DNA of 64,000 nt. Origin: Takakia lepidozioides. Lineage: Eukaryota; Streptophyta; Takakiopsida; Takakiales; Takakiaceae. Both the position numbers and the translations under genes were made by a program. The stretch lies in contig CM060732.1 of NCBI GenBank assembly GCA_030704615.1, positions 28,377,053-28,441,052 on the forward strand, written 5' to 3'. Below are positions 41,796-53,717 of this stretch, one piece after another. Positions within the stretch are counted from its first letter, which is position 1. Each line of letters starts with the position of its first letter. The notes below the pieces were generated by a model that was not told where the DNA came from, made no database searches, and worked only from the letters and a program-made list of their open reading frames with translations.

Positions 41796-44700
41796 CTAGG
41801 TGTCTCTTCGTGTTCTGCGGCGAGTTGTGGTCCCTTCCTCTCCCTCCTTCTCAATCTCGCCTGCTTGCTCTTGTTCATCATCCTCAACCATGGGTTCATC
41901 CTTGGCCTCTGTGGCAACCACATCGTCGGGTGTTGCAAGATCTGTCTTCTTAGCCTTCTCCAAAGGCACCTGCAAGAGCAGTTCAACATCTGAGATGCAG
42001 CCCACAACTGTAATCTCCACCATTCCATAAGGATAAATGCCATGGACCCGTATTAGTTCCAAAGAGCAAGGACGGCCATTTTCTAAACCTAGAGAGGGTA
42101 CACTCACCTCTTTGCTCCAGGTACAGTACAGAGGTAAGGCCACAATCAGTCCTTGGAGAAAACATCGGTTCAGGCGAACAAAAGAGCACCTTGGAGAGTA
42201 AAAATCAATCCAGAACACGACTTACCAGAGGAGGTACCACCTTCTTCTTGCCGGAGAAGAGAGTGTAAAGCAAGGAAAGGAGAATGACAGGAATCACCAC
42301 GAGAATACCATACGTCAGTGGTGGATTCTGCTCTCCCTTGGCAATCAATTCCTGCAATGCAGTCAGTCGCTCAAACAGGTTAGATGTTATCATTTTTTTA
42401 AACCTTGTGGGAATCAGAAAGAGGTGGCTGCCATCATCTGTTCCCTTCCAAGGCAACAGTAAAGTGGCAGAAACTAACAGCTAGCCAACTGAAACAGAAC
42501 ATGTTGCCACCAGTAGAACATGATTCGTCCTACAGCACTTAGAAATTGCAAAGAAAACTCTGTGATATGCTAGCAATTGTTTTAAGTTAAGTAGGTCCTT
42601 ACATGTATCTGTGACTTATATGCCACAAGGAATGGAGCATCAGCTATTTTGTACAATGTCTCAAAAACTTTTTCCTGAAAACCAAACGACAATTTGCACC
42701 CACCATCTCTATGTCAAAAATATTACAAAACACGTCACCTACAATTCCCATGGAGTATAATCAAAATTGAGGGTAAGATGAGCTGCAAGGAGATGGATCC
42801 TACATCTCAGGAAACACACACACCTAACAAGCATATCTTACTTCACCGAGGCATCTTAGAAATGAAGAGCCTTAAATGTCCTTTGTGAATCCCATCACGC
42901 TTCCAACACCCATGGCACAGACACTCACAGAAACAAAAACACACCCACCAGGAGCGAGTCTCCCTATCACACATCACCTCTCCTCCAAACAGGGAATAGA
43001 CAGTGGACAGCTGATCCAGCATCTACTAATATAAATACTGTAAGATATATCCCTAAACCTATTGACATATCTTCATACATGGAAGTAAAGGTAGTAAAAA
43101 AGAAGTGCGGTTAGAGGGATTTCAAGATTAAAGAACATTAGGGAGATTACAATCTGAAAAGTTCGAGGGATTTTCAGATTGTAACAGCACTATAGGAAGC
43201 AACGAGTGTAGACCAAAAGCACAAACCTTAATGCCAGTCTTGCCAGCGGCGTCATCAGTCTTGTCAACTGCGTCTTCTGCTGCTGCTGCCTTCTCCTTCT
43301 CCACATCAAACTTTGGTTTCCATGTTGTCTTCCTGTACTCCTCCGCCACACCCTCATCATGGGCAACAAGAACATTATCAAACAAGATGCCATCCTGCAT
43401 AGTCCATATCTCAATGCCGATGGCTGCAATTGGCTCTAGGTTGGGCCTGTCCAATGTAAAGTACTCCGGGTTGGGTATCTCCTGCGCCTTCCAGATGCCC
43501 TTGTAATCTGGGTTGTCAATCAGGGGAGCCTTCCATTTGCCTTTATAAGCCGGATTCTTGATGGTTGGCCGTGTCCATTCACCACACCCAGGGGCTTCAT
43601 CACACTTGGGATTGCTGATTTTGGGGATTTCCCATTCACCATCTTCCTCATCATCCCAGTCCTCAGGCTTCTCTGCCTCTGGGTCATCAACTTCATCTGG
43701 CTCATCGTCCAGCCATCCCTGTAGATTTGACAACACAAGAACAATTCCCCATCCACTAAGTAGATTGACTCGGGCACCTTTATATCCAGGATTACTCTCC
43801 AAGTCCACAGAATTTGCATTGTGGAGGCCAGCACCCTACACATACTTCTCACTTGTAATCATATATGGCTATTTCAAGCATGAACTTTTTTGTGGAAGAT
43901 TGGATGGTACTGGCAAATCCTAAAGAAGACTACTGCCCACTCAAGGTACAATTTATGAGCTTCCTCACAGAAATTGTGGCTTGAAGTGCTCAACAGTACT
44001 CTGGAGGGTATCAGGACAAAAACATATAAAAGTGATCCTAACTAGCTTAACTAAGTAATGGGTACTTCTAGAACCCAGAATGATGGTATTAATTACCATC
44101 CGTATAGACAATCTGGTCAATACGCATCGTGCACTTTCAGAACTTGGGTCCAAATTCAGACCTAGATGACCACCTACACGTCTAATAATAACTAAGACCT
44201 AGGTGGCTAGCAAAACTTACCTCTGGCTTTTCTGCATCAAGGTCTTCAATCTCTCTTGGTGCATCTTCATCCCAATCATCAGGCTTTGAAGCATCAGGGT
44301 CAGGGATTTTTGCTCGCTCATCCCAATCAGATGGTTTCTTGTCGTCAGGGTCAGGAATAGTTTCTGAAGGGACGACTGGTGGTTGAAAGTCGCTCGACAG
44401 AAGGTCTGCTGTCTGCTTCTCCTCACCATCGATCAAGAGCTTGAGTGTGTTGTCAGGATAGATCACCGCCGTGTAGACATGTGAAAGTTTATCACCTATG
44501 GGTGTTGGGGGGTTCTTAAGATGATGTTCAACATACTTCCCTGTTTTGGGGTTTTTGTGGCGGAAAATGAAGTGGACTTTATTTGTAGATCCACACTTGT
44601 CGGGCCCAAACATGAAGGTGTATGGTGCTTCATTGTTGAAATCACTGGCTGTCCAGCCCGCCTCCTACAGACGCATTACCGGGGGAGCATCAGGAACTCA

Positions 44701-47510
44701 CAGGTGACAAATAGCCAGCTTCTAAAGTGAACTCCACCATATAATACACAGTGGACAGCATGCCAACCATCTGTCGCAAGTCAACTCAAATGCATAAAAC
44801 ACATTATGAGCACCATTACAGTCCAACACTGCTGTACTGATGATACTTAAAAACAAGCAGACACCGTCCTTTCCTTGGCACTTCTACAGCAATATTCAGC
44901 CTTCAAAAGATATAAGCACTAGATTTGTCAGCAGCTATTGCCTTCAATCATTCAAGAGAACTGTGATAGTGCACCCTACCTGCGGCAGCAAATACTTCAA
45001 GTAGGCACCACCACATTCGAGTCCATTCTGCAGGCGCACATCATACTGCAGCACCACTGCTCCATCCTTTGGGTCCACTGTTTCAGGTAGGTCCACTGCT
45101 ATTCCGTACTTTTTTGCTTTGTCACTCACTAGCAAACCGTAATCTTCATGCCCCTCACTCTTTGCATGCTTCCATTTACCTGCAGAGTAATAGAGGATGA
45201 GGACCAGTACCGATGTCATCTTTACGGGTGGAGAATGTTAAAAGCCAAAAACGGAGATTTCCAGCTACCGCATAAGTTCCCCCCGAGATTGCTGGAAGTG
45301 AATACAGCATCTCAGTATGAAGCAAGGATCAGGTATTTGTCCGACTGTAAGCAGGCCAGAAATAGACCTAAGAAAAGCAGTGGTATGTGTAAGCTTGCTT
45401 GTGTAAAGGGTTGTATTGTTGATATTCTTACTCTTGAGCCTGCACCATAGCTCTACCATGAAGGGTATTGGAATACATGCACACCACCTCCGGCCTCTCA
45501 ATTTCCTTTTCTACCTCAACTATCATCCTAATAACAACCAAGGAGGACTCAGAAAAGTGCAATACCTCCATAGTCGCTACTTTGGGAAACAACCCACCGG
45601 CCCTCCCAGCTCTCCTCGAAAGAGTCGTAAAACACCTGAACAATTTCACAACAATCCACCACATTAACTAGGTTATTTGAATGCCCCACCTCTGCCAGTT
45701 CCTAACTGGACACTTCATTTTTTCACCTCCGGCATTTGAGACACTAAATGACCTTGGGAAGTAGTAATACCATTCACTTGAAACCACTGGCCTTGGAGGA
45801 CTTTTGAATGTACTTCTCAAGTGTTTCACAAATTGGGGACTACCCCGGAAAGCTATTAGAAAAGGATATTGGACCTTCTCTGAAGAACTCAATGTTTGCT
45901 ACTGGCCATCCTCACAAAAGCATGTCCTGAGGCCAGAGAGGCATGCAAGACCTACCAGTATCCTACAATGAAGTGGACTTCGGTCTGTAGACTCCAAGGG
46001 AGACAGCACTACACAGATAGAGATTAAATGTTTCAGGATATTAGAAATCCTTCCAACCAGAACATGACTTTACAGGCCAAGAAACTTTTGAGCAGGGGGT
46101 AGAGAGTTGAATGCTTGTACAGACTGACAGCACATGTGGACTGTCACAATCCAAGGGACATTCACCAACAGACCAGAGAAGTAGTGAGCACACAAAGGGA
46201 AATCCAAATAGACATCCAAAGAGCGGGACTGGAAAAACCCCCCACTAAAGTAGAGATGTAAGTAACAGATAACACAATCACACATGGTAGTCCTGCGTGT
46301 GACATGGAAAACCTGCTGTCACAGGTAAGAAAACCAATACAAACCTCTACACTTGTCTCTGACAGTAAGAGAAAGACCATCAGATCACATCCATAGAGGA
46401 AAACTTGTTATGGCAGAAAGCCCTGAGGATAGAGCTTCCGGAGAAACAGCAGATCATCGACATGCTGACTTACATAAACTGAGAGAGGACCAAGTACAGA
46501 CGCAGAACAATTTTCGTGGTCAAAACACTACAAATCGCCAACGGCACATTCAGGCGGCCCTATAAAGACGCTGATCTGCCTACAGTCAGTTCCAAGGGCG
46601 AATAGGTTCCATACTGCAGAAAACAGACAGCAGAAACCCTACGAAGATCACAAGATGAAACGGAAATCGTTCAGTTGCCAAAGTACGATGGCTGCTACTC
46701 CGCCCTACGACTCTACGATAAGAGGGTCCAAGCTCTAGAGGCGCCCAAATCGACTGAGAACTCTAGTATACCTGACAAACCTTCTGTGATCTATTCGTCT
46801 GCGTAGGAGGTCCGAGCAGGAAAAGTTCTTAAACCAGAAAACAATGCTGGTAAATAGCAACATCGACGATGCTTCGCGGCCTAGGATCCGCCTCATCCAT
46901 GACTTCCGCAAGTTAGTTTCGGCCCAGATCCTCACTTCCTCATTTCGAAATTGCTAAATGTCGAAAGTCTAGGCTATCTGAAACTATTTGCATTGCGAGG
47001 AAAGGGAACAAAAGAACTGCGCGCAAATTCCACAGCCAAGTAGCATTCCCTGAGGAGTAGTTTTTCCGGCCAAGTTACTTTACTTTCGCTTCAAAACAGT
47101 CTACGGCAATTAAAGCGGCACGGAAGCGCAAAATAGAAGCCAAGAAAATGCAAAAGACCGAGTGCTGACGGTAAACGGACTCTCATTTGCATATCAGCTT
47201 CGTTTTTCTCCACGTAGCTACGACCTACACTAGCACATCCGCTTGCTTCAGAATACAGAGAATGAGAGACGCAAAACAAGATATAATACTCTTAAGTAAG
47301 TCCGCGATCGCGTAACCATCGGCTTCCGCGAGACGTGAACACCGCCCGACGACAACACTGAAGCCACATCACAGCCCTCAACCAGACAGCAGACACGAAA
47401 ACCGACACTCAACGAGAAAGTAAACTTACAGTGTCAGACAAAGCAGCGGCAAGACCCGAAGCGCAGCACACAAAGAAGGCTGCCAGGAACAGCAGCTTAG
47501 GCATCGCCAT
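41796..47510 (-). CDS. CNX1: calnexin, eight exons
   Basis: Calnexin is a Ca-binding lectin chaperone of the ER membrane that holds monoglucosylated glycoproteins during folding. Eight exons join in frame: 47510-47430, 45635-45566, 45179-44980, 44664-44221, 43718-43227, 42674-42603, 42351-42226 and 41969-41796, giving 552 residues. Exon 1 is a signal peptide (MAMPKLLFLAAFFVCCASG). The lectin domain has VFYDSFEESWEGRWVVSQ, GLECGGAYLKYL and MFGPDKCGSTNKVHFIFRHK with its two cysteines. The P-domain arm holds four type-1 repeats (IPDPDDKKPSDWDER and relatives) and four type-2 repeats (GEWTRPTIKNPAY and relatives). IAAIGIEIWTMQDGILFDN closes the globular domain. Exon 7 encodes the membrane helix GILVVIPVILLSLLYTLF followed by KKK. 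The tail is acidic and ends RRRTRRDT, near the RxRRD ending usual in plants. All splice sites are GT..AG. Intron 1 is 1.8 kb. Confidence 0.96.
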
Positions 47511-47723
47511 GGCCAGCAGCCGAGCCCCTCTCGTCTGCCGTCTCCCTCCTCGCAATCGCGCCCAAGAAGGTCTGTCCTCGCACACGAGAGGAGGCCCTAG
47601 CCTTTGTGGCACAGCAAAGCCGTCGCTCGTGCTGCGCTCTGAATCGTGGAGACCCCCGGGACCCGTGCGCCCGCGTTTGTTTCGCCGCTTGTACCAATCA
47701 CGTTCCAGAGAGAGCTCACGAAA

Positions 47724-47739
47724 CGTGGCTCCAGCCAAT
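47724..47739 (-). promoter_or_regulatory. candidate ER-stress-type element upstream of calnexin
   Basis: Read on the calnexin strand this is ATTGG, six bases, then CCACG, about 215-230 bp upstream of the start codon. Plant unfolded-protein-response elements pair ATTGG or CCAAT with CCACG bound by bZIP28/60 and NF-Y, but with one or nine spacer bases. The six-base spacing is not standard. Calnexin genes are known stress targets, so the site is plausible but unproven. Confidence 0.25.
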
Positions 47740-47839
47740 GAGCACGCACCTCTGTGCGTGCGCTGCGCTGTGATTCGTCGCACATACGCGGCACCCTGCA
47801 GGGGCTGCTGACTGTGCACCTAGGACCCGTTGGATGAGC

Positions 47840-48110
47840 AAACCTGGATGTCGATGAATCAGCTTCGTGGATGAGCATACGACGAATGAATGAAAATCAA
47901 GATGAAGGACGTCATCCGAAGTCAACTGCCTTAACAATAAGATGTTTGATTTGTTTTTGAGGAATTTACTTATTTTGGTTGAAGAATTTTTGGAAGATGA
48001 GTTGGCCATAGCAATAAGGTTAGGTACTGGTAACCTCACCCAAAGCCAAAGAAATACACCTAATTTGTTTTTCAAAAAATTACGGTGGGGGTTACAATGA
48101 TTTCCCATGA
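47840..48110. other. junction between calnexin promoter and LINE
   Basis: No gene seen. The first part contains repeated GGATGAGCA-like words. The second part, near 47940-48060, is T-rich and may be LINE leader or ORF1-derived sequence, but I cannot confirm it. Confidence 0.3.
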
Positions 48111-48116
48111 TCATGG

Positions 48117-48504
48117 AACTTCATAGGGTCTGATGCAACCGCCCCTAAGAGATCCAGGATCAAGAGATGGGCCTCTTCCTTAATGTCAGATAGCTCCATA
48201 ATCTTCTTGCAGGAACATAAGCTAAATAGTTCCAAGATTAACTCTATTGGTCATTTGTTATGGCCCCCTAATCTAGCTTGGTGGAATAAGACTGTGGCTG
48301 ATTCAAGAGGCGGCACCGCAATCGTAATCTCGCCGAATCTAGTCGATCATATTTCTTGCATGGATATCTGGATGACTGGAAGAGCCCAATTTGGCATTCT
48401 CTCCATTCCTAGTTCTGGATGCAAAATAGGACTTATCAATGTTTATGCTCCGAACGCCATTAATGACAAAATAGCCTTCTGGATACTACTGCACTCCAAC
48501 ATTC
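48117..48504 (+). mobile_element. LINE endonuclease domain, 3'-truncated by an LTR insertion
   Basis: The frame gives APKRSRIKRWASSLMSDSSI, IFLQEHKLNSSK, ADSRGGTAIVISPNLVDHI and IGLINVYAPNAIND, the N-terminal apurinic-endonuclease-like domain of L1/LINE pol proteins. In this family FLQEHKL carries the metal-binding Glu and NVYAPN the conserved Tyr-Ala-Pro-Asn. The reading stops at 48504, where the sequence switches to TGTATCGCGG, the start of an LTR. The reverse transcriptase half of what may be the same LINE appears at 54275. Confidence 0.8.
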
Positions 48505-49212
48505 TGTATCGCGGCCCTTTGCCTTGAGGGCAGGGGGTCGGGACACAAGAGGGGCTGCCCCTGTGGTGGGGGCAGTGGCAGCGATAGGAGCTGAAGCACC
48601 CTTGAGTGCCCAAGGCACTCAAGGTGGCGGAGGCGCTCACTAGGTGGAGCCCCGCTCACCGGGTTGCGGTGGGGGTGGCTCCACAAGGGGTGGTGGTAGC
48701 TTAGCGGGACTTAGTGGGGGTGGCATAGGACTCACCCTGGGGCGGAGACCTCGTGGTGGGAGTCGTGGGGAGTCTTGGGACTCATCACGGTCCATAAGGG
48801 CCGTGGTGGGTGGGCCAAGACTCACCGGGAGTCGAGGGTGTTCGTGGTGGTTCGCCATAAAATGGCATGGTTGTTTGTGAAACCCCCGCGGACAGCTACA
48901 GAAGTATATATAGGGAGTAGTAACCCCGAGAACGGTGCAAGCCCGTTGGTGACCAAAAACTAGTGAGTAAGCGAGCGAGCCGGAAAGCGACCAAAGAGTG
49001 GGGAGCTGTTCCGGACTGCCAACTACCAAAGGGAATTCCGCTGGTTCCAAAGGGGTGAAGGGTTCTTTGGGAGATCGTAGGGGGGACCGTTACGCCCCGG
49101 TGAGCAGCCGAAGCTCCAAGTTGGCCCGGCGGCCCGGTTGGGAGTTAGGCGCGCGCATCAAGCGAGTAACTATGATTTGAGGGGGGAGCTTACCGAAGTG
49201 AGGTGCGCGACA
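48505..49212 (+). repeat. 5' LTR of Ty3-type element 1
   Basis: The segment begins TGTATCGCGG immediately after the interrupted LINE frame and ends GTGCGCGACA, so it has TG..CA ends. Two bases later a primer binding site follows. Length is about 708 bp. A 3' LTR partner was not seen in the window. Confidence 0.75.
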
Positions 49213-49214
49213 CT

Positions 49215-49227
49215 TGGTATCAGAGCC
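49215..49227 (+). other. primer binding site of LTR element 1
   Basis: TGGTATCAGAGCC is the standard plant retrotransposon primer binding site complementary to the 3' end of initiator methionine tRNA. It lies two bases after the LTR end, which fixes the LTR boundary. Confidence 0.9.
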
Positions 49228-49267
49228 TAGAGTTCAGTACGTGATCGCCCTTGGGATTGGCCTCATC

Positions 49268-51812
49268 ATGGGGTCGGGCAAGCCAAAGCGAAAGCGGAAC
49301 GGCCCAAAAGATGATGATCTTGGTGAGCCCGATGGGGGCGACGTGTCACCGAGGCGGCCGTTTGAGGAAGCGATGCATGTTTCCGAAAACGAGGCCGCTC
49401 AAGAGCGGGAGGAATCTGAGGAGTCGGAGCCTGAGGAATCCCTGAGAGCTCCGACCGACCAACAGATGCATCCCATGCGGCAGCCTTTTGGGAAGGGTTG
49501 TTGGCGCAATTTGGCGGGACGTTGAAAGACGTGTTGAAAGCGGCTAATGCCACTTCCACTAAGGCAAAGTTTAAGGTGAAGCCTAAGGAACCCGGCACCT
49601 TCGAGGGCGTCCAAAATCGGAAGGCACTCAACACCTGGCTCTTGGAGCTAGAGCAGTACTTCCGGGCGGCCAAGTTGAGTGACGAGGATCGGGTGGAAGT
49701 GGCTCCCACCTATTTGAGGGGCTATGCTCAACAATGGTGGCAGAAACGCCTTCACGACCGAGGTCCAAGCCCGGAAACCTTGAACTGGAGTGGGTTCAAG
49801 GAATTGATAAAGAGGCAGTTTGTGCCCCTCAACGCGTCTTGGCTCGTCCAGGACAAGATGAGGAATTTGAAGCAAACAGATGACATTCGGGGATATGTCC
49901 AGGCTTTCAATGTGCTGTTGCTCGAAGTCGCGGACATGGCAAAACTAGAAATGGTCTTCAACTTTGTGGCGGGACTGGCCCCATGGGCCAGGCGGAAGTT
50001 GGAGGAGAAGCCACCTAAGACTTTGAACGAGGCAATTGAGAGGGCGGAATGTTTCTCGGATGCCCCTAAGGGTGAAAGACAAGGCCGTACGGAGCTGAAC
50101 CACAAGAAGACCCGGCGGGAAGGTGACTCCTTCTGACCGGAAAAGAAGTGGGATAGGCCACGCGGCGACAATGGCACGTGGAAATCGAAGGGAGGGCCTT
50201 CACAAGTCAAGGCGGCCCCCGGTACTGCACGAAGCCCCGGCAATTGAACATGACTCGGGCGACCACAGAGCTGTCGGAAGATACCATCAGTCGCTTGGTG
50301 GAAGCGGTGGTCGCCAGGACTTGCAAGGTAGGCAAATTTTCTTGTGAGTTGTATCAGGAAACTGGCACCTTACGTAAAGGGAGTCAGTTATTGTTCGTGG
50401 ATGGGATAATATCCGGAACTAACGTGTCATTGTTGGTAGACACAGGAACGTCGCACTCCTTCATGACACCGGCAACGGCACAAAAGCTGGGACTCCCGAC
50501 AAGTGACGTGGGGGCCTCTATTGAGGTGCGTTCTGCCAAAGGAGAACCGCAATTGGCGACAAGGTTGGCGTTTGATGTTCCTCTTCAACTGGGGAGTTGG
50601 GAGGGACGTGAGAACTTCACCTTCTGCGAGATCGATGGAGTGGATCTCATTTTGGGGATGACCTTTTTGAGCAAATCCGGAGCGGTCATAGATGGCCGCA
50701 AGAGAGTAGTCACGCTGCCATGTGGGAATGGTGTCGAGGTCTTACGAGTGTCGGAAACGCCTAAACCCGTGGGAGGGCGAATAAACCTTCTGTCAGCAAG
50801 GGAGTGGGCCGTAGAGGAGGCACACGAGCCCCAGTTTTTGCTCTTCATTAGAGAAGTGAAGGGAGAAGGCGATGGGGAGCCGAGCCCAGATTGGATCAAG
50901 GGATTTTGGAGAAATACCAGGATGTAATGCCGGAGGATTTACCAAGCGGCTTGCCACCGCGAAGAGGAGTTGACCACAAGATTGAGGTGATACTGGGATT
51001 GGAACCGCCTGCCAAGGCGCCCTACCGGTTGAGCCACAGAGAGTTGGTCGAGCTGAAGACTCAGCTCAAAGATCTAATGTCAAAGGGGTACATCTGGCCG
51101 AGTAAGTCACCTTACGGAGCCCCGGTGCTATTCGCAGACAAGAAGGATGGGATACTGCGGATGTGTGTCGATTACAGGGCTTTGAATAAGGTGACTATCA
51201 AAAACCGGTACCCTTTGCCAAGGATCGACGACCTTTTTGATCAGTTGGCAGGAGCGAAGTATTTCAGCCGGATCGATCTGCGCTCCGGCTATCATCAAAT
51301 TTGAGTGGCGGAAGGAGATGAGGAGAAGACCGCGTGTAGGACAAGGTATGGTTCATATGAGTTCTTGGCGATGCCTTTTGGACTCACCAACGCTCCCGCG
51401 ACCTTTAGCACGCTGATGAACAGCCTTTTCGAGGAGTGGTTGGATGACTTTGTGATCGTGTACATCGACGACATCTTGGTGTATTCGAAAACAAAGGAGG
51501 AGCACCTGGAGCACCTCAAAAGGGTGTTCCAGAAATTGCGGGAAGGGAAGTTGTATGCCAAAGCTTCAAAGTGCGAATTCGGGGTCACAAAAGTGGAGTT
51601 CCTGGGGCATGTGATTACACAGGATGGGATCAGAATGGATGACAGGAAGGTGAGGGCAATCTTGGACTGGGAGCCTCCGACTTCGGTCCCGGGAGTGCAA
51701 TCCTTCCTAGGACTCGCCTCCTATTACCGGAAGTATGTGAGAAATTTCGCCAAGATCGCGGGGCCGCTATCAGACCTACTGTGTAAATCCAAAGTCTGGG
51801 CATGGAACCCTA
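49268..51812 (+). mobile_element. Ty3-type element 1: gag, protease and RT, truncated
   Basis: The gag starts at MGSGKPKRKRN (49268), shifts frame near 49490 and continues to 50136 with the capsid motif YLRGYAQQWWQKRL. Another shift leads to the protease (LLVDTGTSHSFM, 50430-50470). The RT begins about 50891 with [20 protein letters not shown] and contains MPFGLTNAPATF and YIDDILVYS. An in-frame TGA at 51302-51304 splits GYHQI from VAEGDEEKTA. The frame then runs to LSDLLCKSKVWAWNP at about 51811, the start of the RNase H region, where the element ends abruptly. RNase H, integrase and 3' LTR are absent. RT motifs fit the chromovirus-type Ty3 clade. With three frameshifts, one stop and a deleted 3' half it is dead. 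Confidence 0.88.
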
Positions 51813-53717
51813 GAATTGAAGCACAGAAGTCGATACGACTTCATCCATGACAGTGTTTTCCCAGGACAGGGGTCCCAAAAAGTATACTCTCAAAGAAACC
51901 CGATCGTAGAGACCGGAACGTTGAATTCCACAGTTGCGGAGGGTTCTGGAGTTAGCCTGGTGCGTAGAATGCAGGCCAGGGGTGATCTTCATAAGTCCTG
52001 GGTAATGTTTGATCACGTGAAGCGAGTGAAGGATTGGACGACCATGGCCTGTCATGTGTATGATCCTACATACCAGCGAGTTATGACTATTGCTATTTGT
52101 GACATGCAGTCGGAGGACACAGAGTCCCAAATTCTTATGTGGAAGGCTCTAGTTAACGTCATGAGAGTTCATGGTTTGCCAGATGCAAATTTCACAGGGT
52201 TCATGGCAGACAACGCACAAGCTAATTGGAATGTTGTGCGGACTGTGTTTGGCTCTGGTGACCCAAAAATACCAATGCAAGGCCGGGAACGCACTTGCCT
52301 CTTTCATTGGACCCAGTCCCTTCGACGGCACACAAAAAATTCCATAAAATTGGAGTTGCAAGAGGAGCACCTGCGACTATGTCGTCTATACAAAGATGCC
52401 ACCACAGAAAGGGAAGCAAATGCCATGTTTCAGACTATCAGAGCATGGTGGTACTCCTCTGAGGCGGCGAGTTTGGAGGGGATCCAAGAGCTAGAAGACT
52501 GGTTGGGCTTTTGGCACTTCAGATACAGACAGTGGGGTGCCTTCATGACCGCTGTAAGTTAGACTCATACTACCATGATTTTCAAAACTTCTTATATATA
52601 TGGGGGTGTGCATCAGCGACCTTGCTGTCCAGTCCAGTCCAGTCGAATGCTGCTCCCCATAACAATGGCATTTGTGTGGCATTTACCTGCAGAATATGTC
52701 ACTGGAAGACATTGCGGATATGCCATCCTGCAATCTTGCGGAGACTGTTCATAGTATGTGGATGGCGCAATCTGGTAAGAACAGCCGGAACCTTTACGTT
52801 GCAACTGCAGATGACCTTATCCGCGCTCTTTCGCAACAAACAAAGTACCGAGACTTCCTCAGGGGACGGGGTGTTGGTAAGGGCCGGACAGGGCAGAGTT
52901 GTTGCTCAGGGCTGCTAACAGATGCAAGCATCCTGCAAAAATGGCTCGGGCTGTTAACGAGTACACGATTGGAACACCTTTGCAGTCCAGGCTCCCACAT
53001 CTGGAAGGTGAGGAGAGATTCGGATCATGCAAGCGCAAACTGGACACCCCTCCAGGATCGGCGGGTGACTCCCATCGGCATGATAGAGATAATTTCTCCA
53101 TACCTCGTGTGCATGTGCCACCCAATTTTGGATGTACTACTCCATCTGTGGATGCAGGTTGTTCTGCAGATTTCGATGCAACATATGCCACAGCTCCGGC
53201 ACGGGAAGAAGGACGGACGTTGCTGCCGGTGGAGGAGACGGATTGTGGTGATGCAATGTGGCACATAGAATGGACTCCGAAAGGATCGAAAGTTGGTTGT
53301 TCTGCTATCAGGGCACTGTCTTTTGTGAAGTGCACAAGTAAAATTTGTAGAGGCACTGGCGGGACTCCAGCACCGACATTCACAGGTTTGTTCAAATATT
53401 ACTCAGCGCGGGAGTCTAGACCTCACAAGTTCTGGTTCTGTCCCGATGACATTCAGCGTTGTGTGATGGGGACTTGTCGGGAGTCAGTCATCAGCAAGCC
53501 TACCATCCCTGTTGTCTGGCCAGTCAAGGTCGGAACATCTCTCTCCAAACAAGAGATTGACATGTTGGAGGATGCAGGGTTTCGACTTCCAAGAGGCCCA
53601 ACAGTCCTAACACCAACATCATCTCGTGGTACGCCATCCGCATTCCCTGCACGTCCACCACATAGGAACGACTGGCCAACGAAAAGGAATGGAAAACCGG
53701 TTCGACGTGTTGAGTGA
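51812..53717 (+). mobile_element. MULE-like DDE transposase gene, probably with introns
   Basis: Directly after the truncated LTR element a new protein starts. The first segment (about 51816-52553) has TMACHVYDPTYQRVMTIAIC, DMQSEDTESQ, FMADNAQANWNVVRTVFG and RTCLFHWTQSLRRHT. This spacing of two acidic positions and a C..H pair is that of Mutator-like transposases. It ends at a GTAAGT donor (52554) with an acceptor at 52692, and continues with MSLEDIADMPSCNLAETVH and MWMAQSGKNSRNLY. A third segment (about 52910-53717) contains WHIEWTPKGSKVGCSAIRAL, then FWFCPDDIQRCVMG, possibly zinc-binding. The exact second intron is unresolved. The N-terminus of the transposase is missing and no terminal inverted repeats were recognised. 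The family assignment is by motif style only. Confidence 0.6.

Noticed and set aside
47409-47819. 136-residue minus frame containing the calnexin start
   Set aside because: The part before MAMPKLLF is upstream leader; the signal peptide start at 47510 and the GTAAGT donor at 47429 give the correct exon.
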